Part shown: piece by piece, positions 33,455 to 44,190 of the stretch
Layout: each line of letters starts with the position of its first letter
How positions within the stretch are numbered: position 1 is the first letter of the stretch
Origin: Cladosporium sp. IMV 00045
Lineage: Eukaryota > Ascomycota > Dothideomycetes > Cladosporiales > Cladosporiaceae
Length of the DNA stretch: 64,000 nt
Direction of reading: 5' to 3'
Assembly: GCA_001931905.2 (NCBI GenBank)
Contig: MSJI02000910.1
Coordinates: forward strand, 17,481-81,480
Made by a program: the position numbers and the translations under genes
Notes under the pieces: generated by a model
Seen by the model: only the letters and a program-made list of their open reading frames with translations
What the model was told of the DNA's origin: nothing
Database searches by the model: none

Positions 33455-34043
33455 TCACTGAAAAGCCATACTCTTCCTCAACTGCCTCTCCCTCTGCCCC
33501 GCCTGCAACTCCAGCCTGCCAACAGCGTAACTCAACCTTTCCTTCTTCTGCCTCAACTGGCTCATCTTCAACTGCTCCAGACTGCTCAAACCACCTGCGG
33601 TGCTCTGTCGCGCGCTGCTCGAAGCCTTCCTACTGCTGCTGCCGCTTGGTTGCGCGGTCTTGTACAGCCGACCCTCTTGCAAATCGGCTTTGGCGATGAG
33701 CGATTGTTCGCGTCGAGCCATTTTCTCAAGGTGCGCTTCGACGCGCGTGAGGAGGGCGTTGAGTTCGGGTTCGAGCGAGGAGAGGAGCGTTTGTTGCGCG
33801 GTTTGGAGAGAGGGTTCTGAGACTAGTTCGAAGTGCTGGGAGGGATTTCCGTCAGATTTGTGAGTCTGAGAGGGGGATTTTACTTCCAAGTTCACTTACG
33901 CGTGTGGTTTGCAACACTTTGCTCAGTCGTGGATAGTCGTGCACGCCGGTGTCGAGGATGTTGATGCTCGATTCGAGGAGTTGCATGCTGGTGCGGAGGG
34001 AGGTGACGCAGCCTGATAGGGCTGTTGAGGAGGAAGAGTCCAT
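33455..34043 (-). CDS. SPC19: DASH complex subunit SPC19
   Basis: Subunit of the DASH/Dam1 ring that couples kinetochores to spindle microtubules. Exons 34043-33900 and 33835-33455 give 174 aa. The N-terminal half is the conserved Spc19 domain: LSGCVTSLRTSMQLLESSI, then TGVHDYPRLSKVLQTTRHFE across the splice junction, and a long helix with AHLEKMARREQSLIAKADLQEGRL. The C-terminal part is Ser/Ala-rich followed by a charged helix (RQKKERLSYAVGRLELQAGQ). The intron has a GTAAGT donor and CAG acceptor and falls inside the conserved TTR-HFE motif, which confirms it. Divergent from the ATP18 gene with 275 bp between. Confidence 0.92.
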
Positions 34044-34318
34044 GATTGTACGGTGTTGTCTTTTCTGTAGTTTTTATAACAATTGATTCTGTTTCGCTGT
34101 CGCAGTAATCAATCCATCATCTGAAGTAAACATCTCGAACGCAACCAGCCGGCCAATCATCGGCGGAACTGACGCCGACCTCCGGGATGGCCCGAAGCTT
34201 TGAACTTGCTTGCTTGCTGGGAGGACTACCGACGACGAGTCGAACGACGACCGCAAGAGCACCCGCATACCAACCAACCGACTCATCTCCAAACCCCACC
34301 ACATCCCAATCGCCCAAT

Positions 34319-34947
34319 ATGTCTGGTCTCCTCGGCAAGAAGTTCCCCGTCAAAGTTGGTGAGTAGACTCTGGCAGAGGGGAGGGCAAATGCGCGCTGCG
34401 CCGCGGATGGAAGGGAAGAGGGAGGAGGGATTAATGGGCGCAAAGCAGAGGGGTAATGAAAGCGAGTAAATGGGGCGCTGACATGTATTCTCAATCACAG
34501 TCCAGCCCATGTGGCCGTTCTACTCCGCCGGTACGATATTCCCTGGACCCCGATTTGGCGCGTGAAATGGAACGGATGATATGAGATATACATATGGAGG
34601 AGAGGAGAAGAAGAGAAGACGCTAAAGCGGTTATATTTCCAGGCCTCATCATCGCCTACGGCATCAACTCCCTCGCCACCTCTCTTGCGCAGAGTACGTT
34701 TCTCTCCCTTTGTCCCCTTTCTGGTTTTCTGGACGCACGAAGAGGAGGTCTTGATGGGAGAACTTGGGCGTGTAAAGGGTGGAATTTGGGCATCCAAGAA
34801 GCCTATGCGCAAAGACACGCGCATATGGGAATTGGGACGAGAAGGGAAACAGGATGACTGACATGCGATTCTCCCTCTCTCACAGGCGACGAGTACAAGA
34901 ACGACCCTCGCAACCCCGCCCTCAAGAACCAGAGCAAGGGCCACTAA
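34319..34947 (+). CDS. ATP18: ATP synthase subunit J (subunit i/j), mitochondrial
   Basis: Small membrane subunit of mitochondrial F1Fo ATP synthase, in the Fo peripheral region that supports dimers. Four short exons (34319-34358, 34501-34530, 34643-34693, 34886-34947) give only 60 aa, the family's usual length. It begins MSGLLGKKFPVKVVQPMWPF, continues with the single membrane helix SAGLIIAYGINSLATSLAQ, and ends in the conserved DEYKNDPRNP and a basic tail. Each exon was placed by GT-AG boundaries and the family pattern; total coding length (183 nt) is in frame. The gene is more intron than exon. Confidence 0.93.
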
Positions 34948-37900
34948 GCTCGTCTCTCGTGTGTGAAAACATGATGTACAGCACGCGGAGATGATGGAGG
35001 GATGGTCGAAGAGGATTTGTGGAAGTTCACGGGATGGAGAAGATGATGGATTCCTCTAGTACCGATATAGAGGGAGAGGCTTGGCTGTGCAGCTAGTTGC
35101 AAGGCTTCATTTGTATATTTACCGTATCAAAAGCTGTCACAGGCGTGGAAAAGAATTGTCTTCTTGTTCAGATGGATTTGTATGGAGCTGATGTCGTGAT
35201 TAGTCTGGGACGGTGAGACTCGAGGGCTACGTGAGCTTTCGACAGATGACCATTGACACGCACTGCAACGACAATGACATGTCGCCAACCTCAAAGTCGC
35301 CCATATGGAAGCCAGGCTGGACTGAGTCCGTCCAATGGCACACATCATTCGGTACCCTCGGTACCACCAAGCAAACAAGCAAGGCCCAACAACACCTCAC
35401 CGACGTCCAATGTCTGATAGCCACAAGCACGCGACACATACCACATGATCTTCAAGCTTGTACCTGTTTGTATGCAAGGGAGCCTTGGAAAACCACGTCA
35501 CAGCCCGTTCCGCACATGTATATATCACGCATGGGATATCGGCCTGAAAGTCAAGCTCTTGACCCACGCTTCAAGATCTTGGGGAGTGATACCTACACAT
35601 ACACGTTATGGTATCTCGTGTTTTGGAATGCTTCTGACAACAACCCAACCCGGAAGGACTACATATCAACCCGACCCAAGAGCGGGCATATGTCGAAGAC
35701 TGTCAGACTGCCGTTATAGCTACCTCAGGTATCAATGTAGGGTATGGAATACCACTGCAGATTTCCACCACATGACCAAGCTACACTTTCCCCTAGATAC
35801 CTAATGCCTCGAAAGCCAGGTCATGTGGCATCTGTAGGCTATATCAACTCTTATCATATCGGAGACAAACAGCTTGACAGCAAGCAGAGCAAAGAATGAT
35901 CAGCATAAGGTATGTGGGACACTAGTAGAGGAGAGAGCCAGAGACGGGGGAAATGGTGCATGCAGAATCGCGCCGCCTTTGCTGCCCAAAAAACTTGCTG
36001 TGCATGTACATGTACACGTACATACATGTCGAGTATGCAGGATAGAAAAGACACTCCTCTTCTGCTTCTTCTGCAGTCTTTTCAGGCGGCTGGCGCTTAG
36101 ATCTGCGGGTCTGATAGGGCGGTGTCTCCTACCTCCTATGGAGCTATGGATGATGAAGCGAGACAGATAATAATGCCCTCTGGGCCTCTGGGGCGGTTCG
36201 TGATGAGACGAGCCGAAGGACCAAGGCAGCTTCAATAATGAGGGAGGAATCCATTGCACGCGAAGATCTATCGATGGCGTTCGAGGCGTTCGGTTTGTAT
36301 TCTTGCAATTCGCGCCCTTCGCTCTGCAAGGTAAGCTGGAGAGTTGTAACACAAACCTCTAGCTCGTAAGACAACGTGACGCCCTTCAGCAATCGTCACG
36401 GGACATTACGAGTGATCAGATACCGCGTGACAAAAATAACAATAAGCCCCCGATGCGAGTCTTTGCATCGGGTCGAATGGCAGAGATACACATCCTCTAG
36501 TCAGCTGTGCTTGCATGTGGCCGAATCTCACAGGCTATCCACCGATCTCGATACATAGCTTTGGGCCGAATTATAAATACCTACCTTGTCTCTCAAGCGA
36601 TCCGTGAGTTTTGGGTTGAGGCGCACCGATTACATGCCCAGACGTTTTTTTCTGTTTCGCCTTCTTCTCCCTTTTCTCTCTATTCCTCCGATGCTAGCGC
36701 TTGCAGTGATGCCCACCGACTCAACTGACCAATGAGATAGAGCCGGGGGTTCAATCCGAGCGCCGGTGGTTGGGGATTGGAGTGGTTTGGCCAACCGTTT
36801 GCTGGGCTGCCGCTGGGTTTGCTTGCTGGCTGCGAGGCAAGGGAGCAAGCATTTGTACAGAGATGGATGGGCGCCAGCGAAGCGCGGTGGCTTTTGTGGT
36901 TTATCGGCATCTCTGATGGTGCGATGTATGTATTCCTCCATGAACACACTGATTCATGCTGGGTGACGGAATCTAGACCACAACCAAATCACACCCTCCC
37001 AATACTGTCAGCCTCGTTGCCTCGAGACTGCATTAGGCAATCGTACAGAAGGGCGTGGACAAAGGCAGAGAGGCAAATCGTGGGATTGGACAGATAGGAA
37101 AAGGCGAGGCGGCTTCGTTGGGGTGAGACGTAGGCAGAGTCAGCGGCGCATGATTTCGTGCCGCGTCACAAGAAAGGCGTGCGAGGTGAGGCAAGGCAAG
37201 GCAAGGCAAGGTATGTACAGGATTGGGCGTGTGTGTGAGCTGGTGACATGGAGCTTGGTGGGTGGTGCATGATGTATGAGGGTTTAGAGCCACAGCTATC
37301 AGTGAAGATATCGAGCATAGAAGGATGCCTAGGGTGATATCAAGCAAGTGAGGAAGTGGTTAGATGAGATGAGTGAATATCTGGAATATACTTTTCATAG
37401 CACGGTATATCATCATCGACATAATCGTCAACCGGCTTCAATCGGCCGATTAGATCTGCTCTAAACTCCTCCCAACTTTCAACAAACCAACCCCTCTCCG
37501 ACCGTCAAAGCAAAGGCTGATCATCGGTGACAAGAGAATCTCAGCCTGAGCCAGACAGCCAGCCAGCCCCGTGAAGCCTTTCACCGCGACTTGCCAGAGA
37601 GGAGAACTGCTCTCAGCCAGTCACCTGCCAAGCACACCGCCCTACCAACTCCTTCCTGCCTTACCGTCAGTCTCCTCCCAAAGCCCGCAGAGAGCGCTGC
37701 CACCGCCTGCCTCGCCTTGCCTGCCTGCCTGCCTGTGCTTTGCAACGTCCACTACACTACGAACCACCGCCAACACTACTACACTACTACTGCCACATCC
37801 ACACCCACCCGCCTCTCTCCTCCCTCTCTCCACATCCGCACCACACAACTCCCACCACCACCGCCGCCGCCGCCTCACCCTTCACGGCATCACCTCCCTC

Positions 37901-38027
37901 CCTCCCTCCGCACACGGCTGCGGCACACTCTGCTCCGCTCAGCATCCTTACTGAGCACACCCCGGCGCCCTCCGACCCACAAACACACCTCCCATTCACT
38001 CCTCGTCACTGAGGACATACCGCAAAC
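34948..38027. other. Gene-poor region between ATP18 and casein kinase I
   Basis: About 3.1 kb without a supportable gene. A frame of about 155 codons from ATG 35246 is open but has no known domain and poor coding character. A tandem GCAAG pentamer lies at 37191-37211. The segment 37.55-38.03 kb is strongly pyrimidine- and CAC/ACC-rich and is probably the long leader of the kinase gene. No tRNA-like fold was convincing. Confidence 0.45.
37191..37211. repeat. GCAAG tandem pentamer
   Basis: Four perfect GCAAG units and one additional base in the gene-poor stretch. Probably a simple-sequence repeat without function. Confidence 0.8.
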
Positions 38028-39520
38028 ATGACGACCATGGTGCGTACCGCCCACACCACCCCCGGACACGTGACCGCGCTGGCATACGTGCACGTCAGCC
38101 CGGTCGCTTGCTTCTCTCACCTTCCTTGCAACAACCTTGCACAACAACAACCACTGACAATATGCAGGACCTCCGCGTGGGTAACAAGTACCGTATCGGC
38201 CGCAAGATCGGAAGTGGTAGTTTCGGTGACATCTACCTTGGTAAGGCTCAGTGAAGAGACATGCCCACAAGACATCCTACTAACCCTCCCTCCCAGGCAC
38301 AAACATCATCTCCGGTGAGGAGATTGCCATCAAGCTTGAGTCCGTCAAGGCCAAGCACCCTCAGCTCGAGTATGAGGCTCGTGTCTACAAGTCCCTGGCC
38401 GGTGGCGTCGGTATTCCCTTCGTCAGATGGTTCGGCACTGAGTGCGACTACAACGCCATGGTTCTCGACCTCCTTGGCCCTTCGCTCGAGGATCTCTTCA
38501 ACTTCTGCAACCGCAAATTCTCTCTCAAGACCGTCCTCCTCCTCGCCGACCAGCTGATCAGCCGCATTGAGTACATCCACGCAAAGAGCTTCATCCACCG
38601 CGATATCAAGCCGGACAACTTCCTCATGGGCATTGGCAAGAGGGGCAACCAGGTCAACGTGATCGACTTCGGTCTGGCCAAGAAGTACAGGGACCCCAAG
38701 ACTCACTTCCACATTCCCTACCGTGAGAACAAGAACTTGACGGGTACCGCCCGTTACGCCTCCATCAACACCCACTTGGGTGTCGGTAAGTCTCGCTGCA
38801 AGTCATGACATCCTCAATCAGAACATTCACTTACATCCTCACAGAGCAGTCTCGTCGTGACGACATGGAGTCTCTCGGATATGTCATGCTCTACTTCTGC
38901 CGTGGTAGCCTTCCCTGGCAGGGCCTTAAGGCGGCGACTAAGAAGCAAAAGTACGACCGCATCATGGAGAAGAAGATGACCACTCCCACCGAGGTCCTCT
39001 GCCGTGGCTTCCCCAACGAGTTCGCCATCTACCTCAACTACACCCGCTCTCTCCGCTTCGACGACAAGCCGGACTACTCCTACCTGCGCAAGATCTTCCG
39101 CGACCTCTTCGTCCGCGAGGGCTTCCAGTACGACTACGTCTTCGACTGGACCGTCTACAAGTACCAGAAGAACGCCCAGGCAATTGCCGCGCAGAACCAG
39201 CAGGGTCAGATTGCAGGCGATGACGAGGACAAGACTGGTGCTGGGCGTCGCACTAACCAGGCTACCGCTGGCAACACTGCCGGCCTCACTGACAAGCGTC
39301 GCGGCCCCGTCAACCCGAGAGCCGAGGGCACCGGAATGTGAGTTGCCGAAAGCACCAGACTCTGCCCTTCTCCGCTCTTGTAAGCCCCTTCTCCTCTGCG
39401 TTCGAACGTTGCTTTGGCGCGAGGGGACAAAGAAGACTTTCGCTAACGACGCTCCCTTCGCACAGGCAACTTCGTTCTAGCAAGCGTGGCGCCGAACAGC
39501 CTGGCTATAACGGCTACTGA
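38028..39520 (+). CDS. ckiA: Casein kinase I, delta/epsilon (Hrr25/Hhp1) type
   Basis: Ser/Thr kinase acting in DNA repair, vesicle traffic, autophagy, ribosome maturation and the circadian clock (phosphorylates FRQ in Neurospora). Five exons (38028-38039, 38168-38240, 38297-38785, 38845-39337, 39466-39520) give 373 aa. The first exon codes only MTTM. Motifs: [11 protein letters not shown] glycine loop, AIKLE with the catalytic Lys, [10 protein letters not shown] catalytic loop, [10 protein letters not shown], and the CK1-specific [13 protein letters not shown] in place of [11 protein letters not shown] and [10 protein letters not shown] are typical of CK1. The tail (about residue 295 on) is short and basic and ends GYNGY, without the prenylation motif of the Yck type, so I place it in the delta/epsilon group. 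The last splice (AT|G) was chosen because reading through stops at once and the downstream exon continues the basic tail. Confidence 0.95.
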
Positions 39521-41154
39521 ATGGCTCAATGAACATGGGCAGGGTTGTCTGGGATGACTAGCACAACTTCTGACTCTCGACTCAACTTTTGGCGGCTTGA
39601 CCCGCTTGATGTTTCGGCTTGTTTCTGCACGGCTGGACGTCACAATCATCTTTCATATCGGTATCGACTGCGTAATACATGGCTGAGGCTCGTTCTTTCG
39701 TTCGACCGCTCGCAGCTCTAAGAAAACGACACAACAATTGCGGAGGTTTCTCCTTTGGTTTACTGCTGGAGTAACTCCGACAATCACACCACCACCACAA
39801 TTGTATCGTGCAGCAGCGGCGACGACGAGCTCAACAGCATGATTGAGCAGCATCCTGGAGTGTCACTCGGCAGGGTCTTCGGTTTCAATGATTTCTTCAC
39901 GGATATCAAAAGACTGGATTCATCTGCAGGCCTTTCTTGGCCACCTCGAGACACGTTTGCTTGTTCAGGTTCTTTTTCCTAGCGCAAGTATCGATCGAAA
40001 TCTCCTGATTGCACCCCACGAAACAACAACAAAACCCACAAAAAAAATAACAACAACATCTAATCCTGGAGCGAATCTCCACACCGGACATCAGTCAGCA
40101 ACACGGGTGGAATTTTCGACTTCTTTGGGTTCTTCACTCTTTTCCTTATCAGACTGCAAACAACTGTTATGCTTGGTACTTTCTCTGGTGGTATGGACTT
40201 TTGGCACGCGTGGGGAGGTAATCGCGGCTTATGAGGGGCAGGCAGATGGACCGTGGTAGGATGCACGAAGGAGTCTGGAACGCAGTCGTAGGATTGGAGG
40301 CTCGTGGCAAGCATTCCGAGAGAAGTGCTTCTGCTGCAAATTAAGCCTTCTATGCTATGGCTGCGTCTGATCAGGCTGGCTACCGCTGCTGCTATCACCG
40401 GTCTGGGGGAGAGTATTGATGTGTTTCTCCTGATTTCTTTGCTCGTTTTCTTGCTTTCTTCTTCTGCTGCTTTTATGGTACGTGCTTCCTCTGCTGCTAG
40501 TTCAGGAGTGTGTAGTACTTTTATCATGCAAATTGGGGTTTATTGGGAATCATCTGTTTCTCTTCTGCCGTGCCCGTCCTGGACTACGTGATAGCCCGTA
40601 ACGAGCACTCGATTGATCGTGGAGTGTTTCCGATCCGAGAGCGGTTCAGGTCTGTCATCTCATTGTGAGGACCTTGGTATCATCAGGACAGGACTGCATG
40701 ACTTTATTAGTTCGTTCGCTAGGTGATGAAGTCTGCAATACCTTCAACACTCGAAATGCACTCGTCAATTCGACGAGACCTTGCACGGTACTCTTCCTTT
40801 TCGCCACGTCCTTCAGAGTGACTCAACTTCTCCGTTATAGTGTGGTACTGTATGGCATAATATTTCATGGACTGACTGCCGTTCCTCTCTCTGGCCAATC
40901 ACGGAGCTCAAATTCCAGATTTGATCTTGCCCCATCTCGACTTTCCTTCGCGAGCATCATTATTAGCTCTCCATCTTCGCCACTCTCTAGCAAAGCACCT
41001 ACACACGACTTCTTCTGTATCAGCTTTCATTTCATTCTTTTTTTTTCTACCCATCCACAAGCCATTCATAGCTCATCAATAACGAACACCACCACAAGCC
41101 GCCCGCCCGCCGACTCCAAAGAAGAAAACCCAAGGGCAGGGCTAAACAACCACA
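39521..41154. other. Intergenic region between casein kinase I and RSM22
   Basis: About 1.6 kb. It contains one minus-strand ORF of 155 codons (separate entry, doubtful). 40.9-41.15 kb is the likely RSM22 leader with a poly-T run and AC-rich tracts. Nothing else recognised. Confidence 0.45.
40060..40527 (-). CDS. Hypothetical short ORF
   Basis: ATG-started frame of 155 codons on the minus strand. It begins MIKVLHTPELAAEEARTIKA followed by a charged Ala/Glu/Lys helix and then Ser/Pro/Arg-rich sequence with no domain known to me. Composition in the first 40 residues looks coding; the rest does not clearly. It could be a lineage-specific protein, an exon of a larger gene, or chance. Confidence 0.25.
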   Translation of the reverse strand: MIKVLHTPELAAEEARTIKAAEEESKKTSKEIRRNTSILSPRPVIAAAVASLIRRSHSIEGLICSRSTSLGMLATSLQSYDCVPDSFVHPTTVHLPAPHKPRLPPHACQKSIPPEKVPSITVVCSLIRKRVKNPKKSKIPPVLLTDVRCGDSLQD

Positions 41155-43755
41155 ATGCTCTCCCACTCCCTCAAACTGCAACAACAAGCCTCCCGCTCCG
41201 CCTGCGCCGCTTGTCGGTTACGACAGGATATTGCCGTCAAGCAGCTCGCGAGGTCGAGATGGTCTGGTCTAACTCAGGTGCAAGCGCGGAATGCGACTAC
41301 GGCTACTTCGACTTGGAATAATGGCGGGAGCAAGAGGGGGTTCGCTGCGAGTTCTGCGCTGGGCGTGAGGATGAGGAGGGCTGGTGGGAGGGGTGTGGGG
41401 GGTAGGGAAGAGAAGGGTGGTGAGGGGGGAGAGAAAGCATCACGATCACGACAGGAAGAAGAGGAGGAGCAAAATGAAGGAGAAGCAGAACAAAAACAAC
41501 GAGAAATCTCCCCCGAACAAGCGCGCCTGTCCCGCCTCCTGTACGCTTCCAGCCTGAAAGCCAACATGAGCACGCAGCGCCTCGTCGAGCTCGTCAATGT
41601 GCTGAGGCAGGATTTGAGCGCTGAGCAGAGGGCGCTGGAAGTCAGGAAGGCTTTTGGCGATACGTTGCCGGAGGGTTTGTTGGGCGAGGAGGATGAGATG
41701 GTCTATTTGAGGCTTTATGGGGAGCCGGTCGTGAGGTTGTGGGAGAGGGATTTGGAGGCTTTGGAGGAGGAGGTTTTGGTGGAGGAGTTGGAGGGGGAAC
41801 AGGAGGGTGAGGGGACAAATTTGGCGAGGCAGGGGCCGGAGGGGGAGTTCGAGGAGGTGGAGTTTGTGGATGAGGAAGGGGAGGAGGTCGGTGAGGGTGA
41901 GGAAGGGGAGGGGGAGGTTTTGGAGGGGGATGATGCGAGGTTGAGGGCTGATATTCGAAATGCTTTGGATGCGGAGGAGGCGTTGGAGGAGGCTGAAGAG
42001 GACGCGGAGGAGGAGGATGAGTTTGGTCCCACGATGCGAGCACATCCTCTCACTGTCGCTGGCCGCTTCGCCACTTCGCCTTCGAGCATACAATTGCCTA
42101 GGGATACGTTCGTGGAGCCCGTGCAGCTTCTCATCTCCAGAACAGCTCCGGTGCATTTGAAGGATGCAGCGCACAAGGTGTTTGGAGGGATCGGTTTGCC
42201 TTACAGTGCTTCTACGCCTTCACTTGCGAAGACGATGCAGCAGAAGCCGATCCCTCTCGACGCCACTCAAAACAGGATGTCGGATATCGACGCGAACAGT
42301 TTTCTATCCGTCCTCATGCCGGCTATGTACTCTTCCGTCATGGCAACGCTCGTCGAGACGAGGAAGCGCCTGGGCACCGCTTGGGCGGAACAGTTGGTCC
42401 GCAAGGCGGAGGTTGGAGAGCTCAAGATTCTGGACGCCGGAGGCGCTGGCGCAGGTGTCCTCGCCGTGCGAGACATGTTGAAAGCCGAGTGGCAGCGCAT
42501 GCGTGAAGAGGATCCAGAAGCGGCTGCGAGCACCGCTGTCGCTGAGGCTGATGGGAAGGTCGGAGGTGCTGCTCTGTCTCCTCCACTTGGCAATGCTACC
42601 GTTCTCACGGCTTCGGATGCGTTGAGGCAGCGCTCGGCGGCGCTTTTGGAGAATACCACTTTCATCCCTCGTTTGCCTGATTATGTACATGCCGAGACCG
42701 AGACTGCGAGGAAAACTGGAAAGTTTGACTTGGTCATCGCTCCGCATACTTTGTTCCCCATCAGAGAGGAATGGGCTCGTAGGAATCACGTCGACAACCT
42801 ATGGTCTCTGGTGAGCTCTGAGGGTGGCGTGTTGGTCATGCTCGAGAAGGGCATTGCCCGTGGCTTCGAAGCCATCGCCCTCGCTCGCGAACACGTGCTG
42901 AAAACCCACATCGCCACTCCCGGCCCCGAAGAAGAGAGAACGCAAAACATCGACGAGGAAGAAGTCGTCTGGGACGAGCCGAACAAAGAGACCGGCATGA
43001 TCATCGCCCCCTGCACAAACCACACCGAATGCCCCATGTACTCCGGCAAGAACAAGGGCGTCATCAAAGGCCGCAAAGATATCTGCCACTTCCAACAACG
43101 CTACACCCGTCCGACCTTCCTGCAGAAAATCCTCGGCGCCCGCGACAAGAACTTCGAAGACGTCAAGTTCTCCTATGTCGCCCTCATGCGCGGCCGAGAC
43201 CTGCGCATCCCCATGCCCGAGCGTGCCGACGATTCCGCCTTCGCAAGCGCACCCACCGCGGTCCAAGGCGACGAAGCCACCGACAGCGCTTTCGAAGGCT
43301 ACGAAAATGTCGAAGAGGCCGCCGACTCCGCCTCCCCCGAGACAGCCACAACCGCGCCCTCCCCCTTCTCCCTCCCCCGCCAGATCCTCCACCCGCTCAA
43401 ACGCCGCGGCCACGTCATCCTCGACATGTGCACGCCCGCTGGCAGCTTGGAGCGCTGGACCGTGCCGCGCTCCTTCAGCAAGCGGGCTTTCCGCGACGCG
43501 CGCAAGGCTTCCTGGGGCGATTTGTGGGCGCTGGGAGCGAAGACTAGGGTCGTCAAGACGGCGAGGGTGGGGGATAAGAAGAGACTGAAGGAAGCGGAGA
43601 AAGCACAGGGCGAGGGGGAGGAGGGCGGCAGGCCCGAGAGGAAGAAGTTGACGAAGAGAGTGGCGAAGGAGAAGAGGAGGGTTAAGGAGAGGAAGGCGGG
43701 GAAGAAGGGCGTGATTTTGGGGAGGGCTGGGGAGAGGGATGAGGAGCTTGATTAG
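41155..43755 (+). CDS. RSM22: Mitochondrial ribosome assembly methyltransferase-like protein RSM22 (METTL17 family)
   Basis: Mitochondrial small-subunit assembly factor with a SAM-methyltransferase fold; the human homologue METTL17 binds a 4Fe-4S cluster. Single exon, 866 aa. The N-terminus is basic and suits mitochondrial import; 75-300 is highly charged with long Glu/Gly-rich low-complexity runs, an expansion compared with yeast. The conserved part starts near 310 (PVQLLISRTAPVHLKDAAHK), has the SAM-site-like ILDAGGAGAGVLAVRDM and FDLVIAPHTLFPI, and continues through YVALMRGRDLRIP. Candidate cluster ligands are Cys620 and Cys626 (APCTNHTECPMY), Cys644 (KDICHFQQRY) and Cys759 (DMCTPAG), matching the four-Cys pattern in order though with a longer second spacing. 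The tail is Lys-rich. Confidence 0.92.
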   Translation: MLSHSLKLQQQASRSACAACRLRQDIAVKQLARSRWSGLTQVQARNATTATSTWNNGGSKRGFAASSALGVRMRRAGGRGVGGREEKGGEGGEKASRSRQEEEEEQNEGEAEQKQREISPEQARLSRLLYASSLKANMSTQRLVELVNVLRQDLSAEQRALEVRKAFGDTLPEGLLGEEDEMVYLRLYGEPVVRLWERDLEALEEEVLVEELEGEQEGEGTNLARQGPEGEFEEVEFVDEEGEEVGEGEEGEGEVLEGDDARLRADIRNALDAEEALEEAEEDAEEEDEFGPTMRAHPLTVAGRFATSPSSIQLPRDTFVEPVQLLISRTAPVHLKDAAHKVFGGIGLPYSASTPSLAKTMQQKPIPLDATQNRMSDIDANSFLSVLMPAMYSSVMATLVETRKRLGTAWAEQLVRKAEVGELKILDAGGAGAGVLAVRDMLKAEWQRMREEDPEAAASTAVAEADGKVGGAALSPPLGNATVLTASDALRQRSAALLENTTFIPRLPDYVHAETETARKTGKFDLVIAPHTLFPIREEWARRNHVDNLWSLVSSEGGVLVMLEKGIARGFEAIALAREHVLKTHIATPGPEEERTQNIDEEEVVWDEPNKETGMIIAPCTNHTECPMYSGKNKGVIKGRKDICHFQQRYTRPTFLQKILGARDKNFEDVKFSYVALMRGRDLRIPMPERADDSAFASAPTAVQGDEATDSAFEGYENVEEAADSASPETATTAPSPFSLPRQILHPLKRRGHVILDMCTPAGSLERWTVPRSFSKRAFRDARKASWGDLWALGAKTRVVKTARVGDKKRLKEAEKAQGEGEEGGRPERKKLTKRVAKEKRRVKERKAGKKGVILGRAGERDEELD

Positions 43756-44190
43756 GATTTGTAATTGTAGGGGTGTTGGGTTGGTTGGGTTGTAAGATAG
43801 GGTATACCTGTAATATGTATTGTACTATATGATCAGACGTGTCTATCGCTTTTGCGTCGAAGTTCTTGGGAGATGGGCTAGGTTGGTGGGTTTACATTCA
43901 GCTGGAACAAAATGTCAACAGGAACCTTCAGCATCATGTATATTTGATTGGAGTCCTATAATCGTCGATTATCATGATTTTCTGCAGTCGAACTGCTATA
44001 CAGGAGTCGATTTCATCGTTCGTATGTCTCGAGACGTTCTGAAGTTCTCAAGTCGCTCGTTGCTACAGCGACGTCCGCCACCCGAACAAGCCGGACATCA
44101 GCAGCAAGACCAGATGGATATCTGCATGGCATTAATATATTTATGAGATATAGATAAACACCAGGCGCCCTAATTATACTGTCGGCAAGA
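43756..44190. other. Short intergenic region
   Basis: About 435 bp between two plus-strand genes, containing the RSM22 3' UTR and the promoter of the coiled-coil gene. No other feature. Confidence 0.5.

Noticed and set aside
35213..35719. 168-codon plus-strand frame in the gene-poor region
   Set aside because: It starts from GTG, has no domain, poor codon character and no splice context.
36715..36800. GGGTTCAATCC-like segment suggesting a tRNA
   Set aside because: The arm does not pair properly and no anticodon stem or acceptor partner lies at the right distances on either strand.
37560..38027. Two overlapping ORFs of about 130-146 codons upstream of casein kinase I
   Set aside because: They are translations of a C- and CAC-rich leader, with low-complexity Pro/Thr/His/Ser composition and no domain.
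41446..42174. Minus-strand frames of up to 242 codons opposite RSM22
   Set aside because: Mirror of the Glu/Gly-rich coding strand. They translate to Leu/Pro/Ser-rich sequence with no domain, and RSM22 is clearly real.
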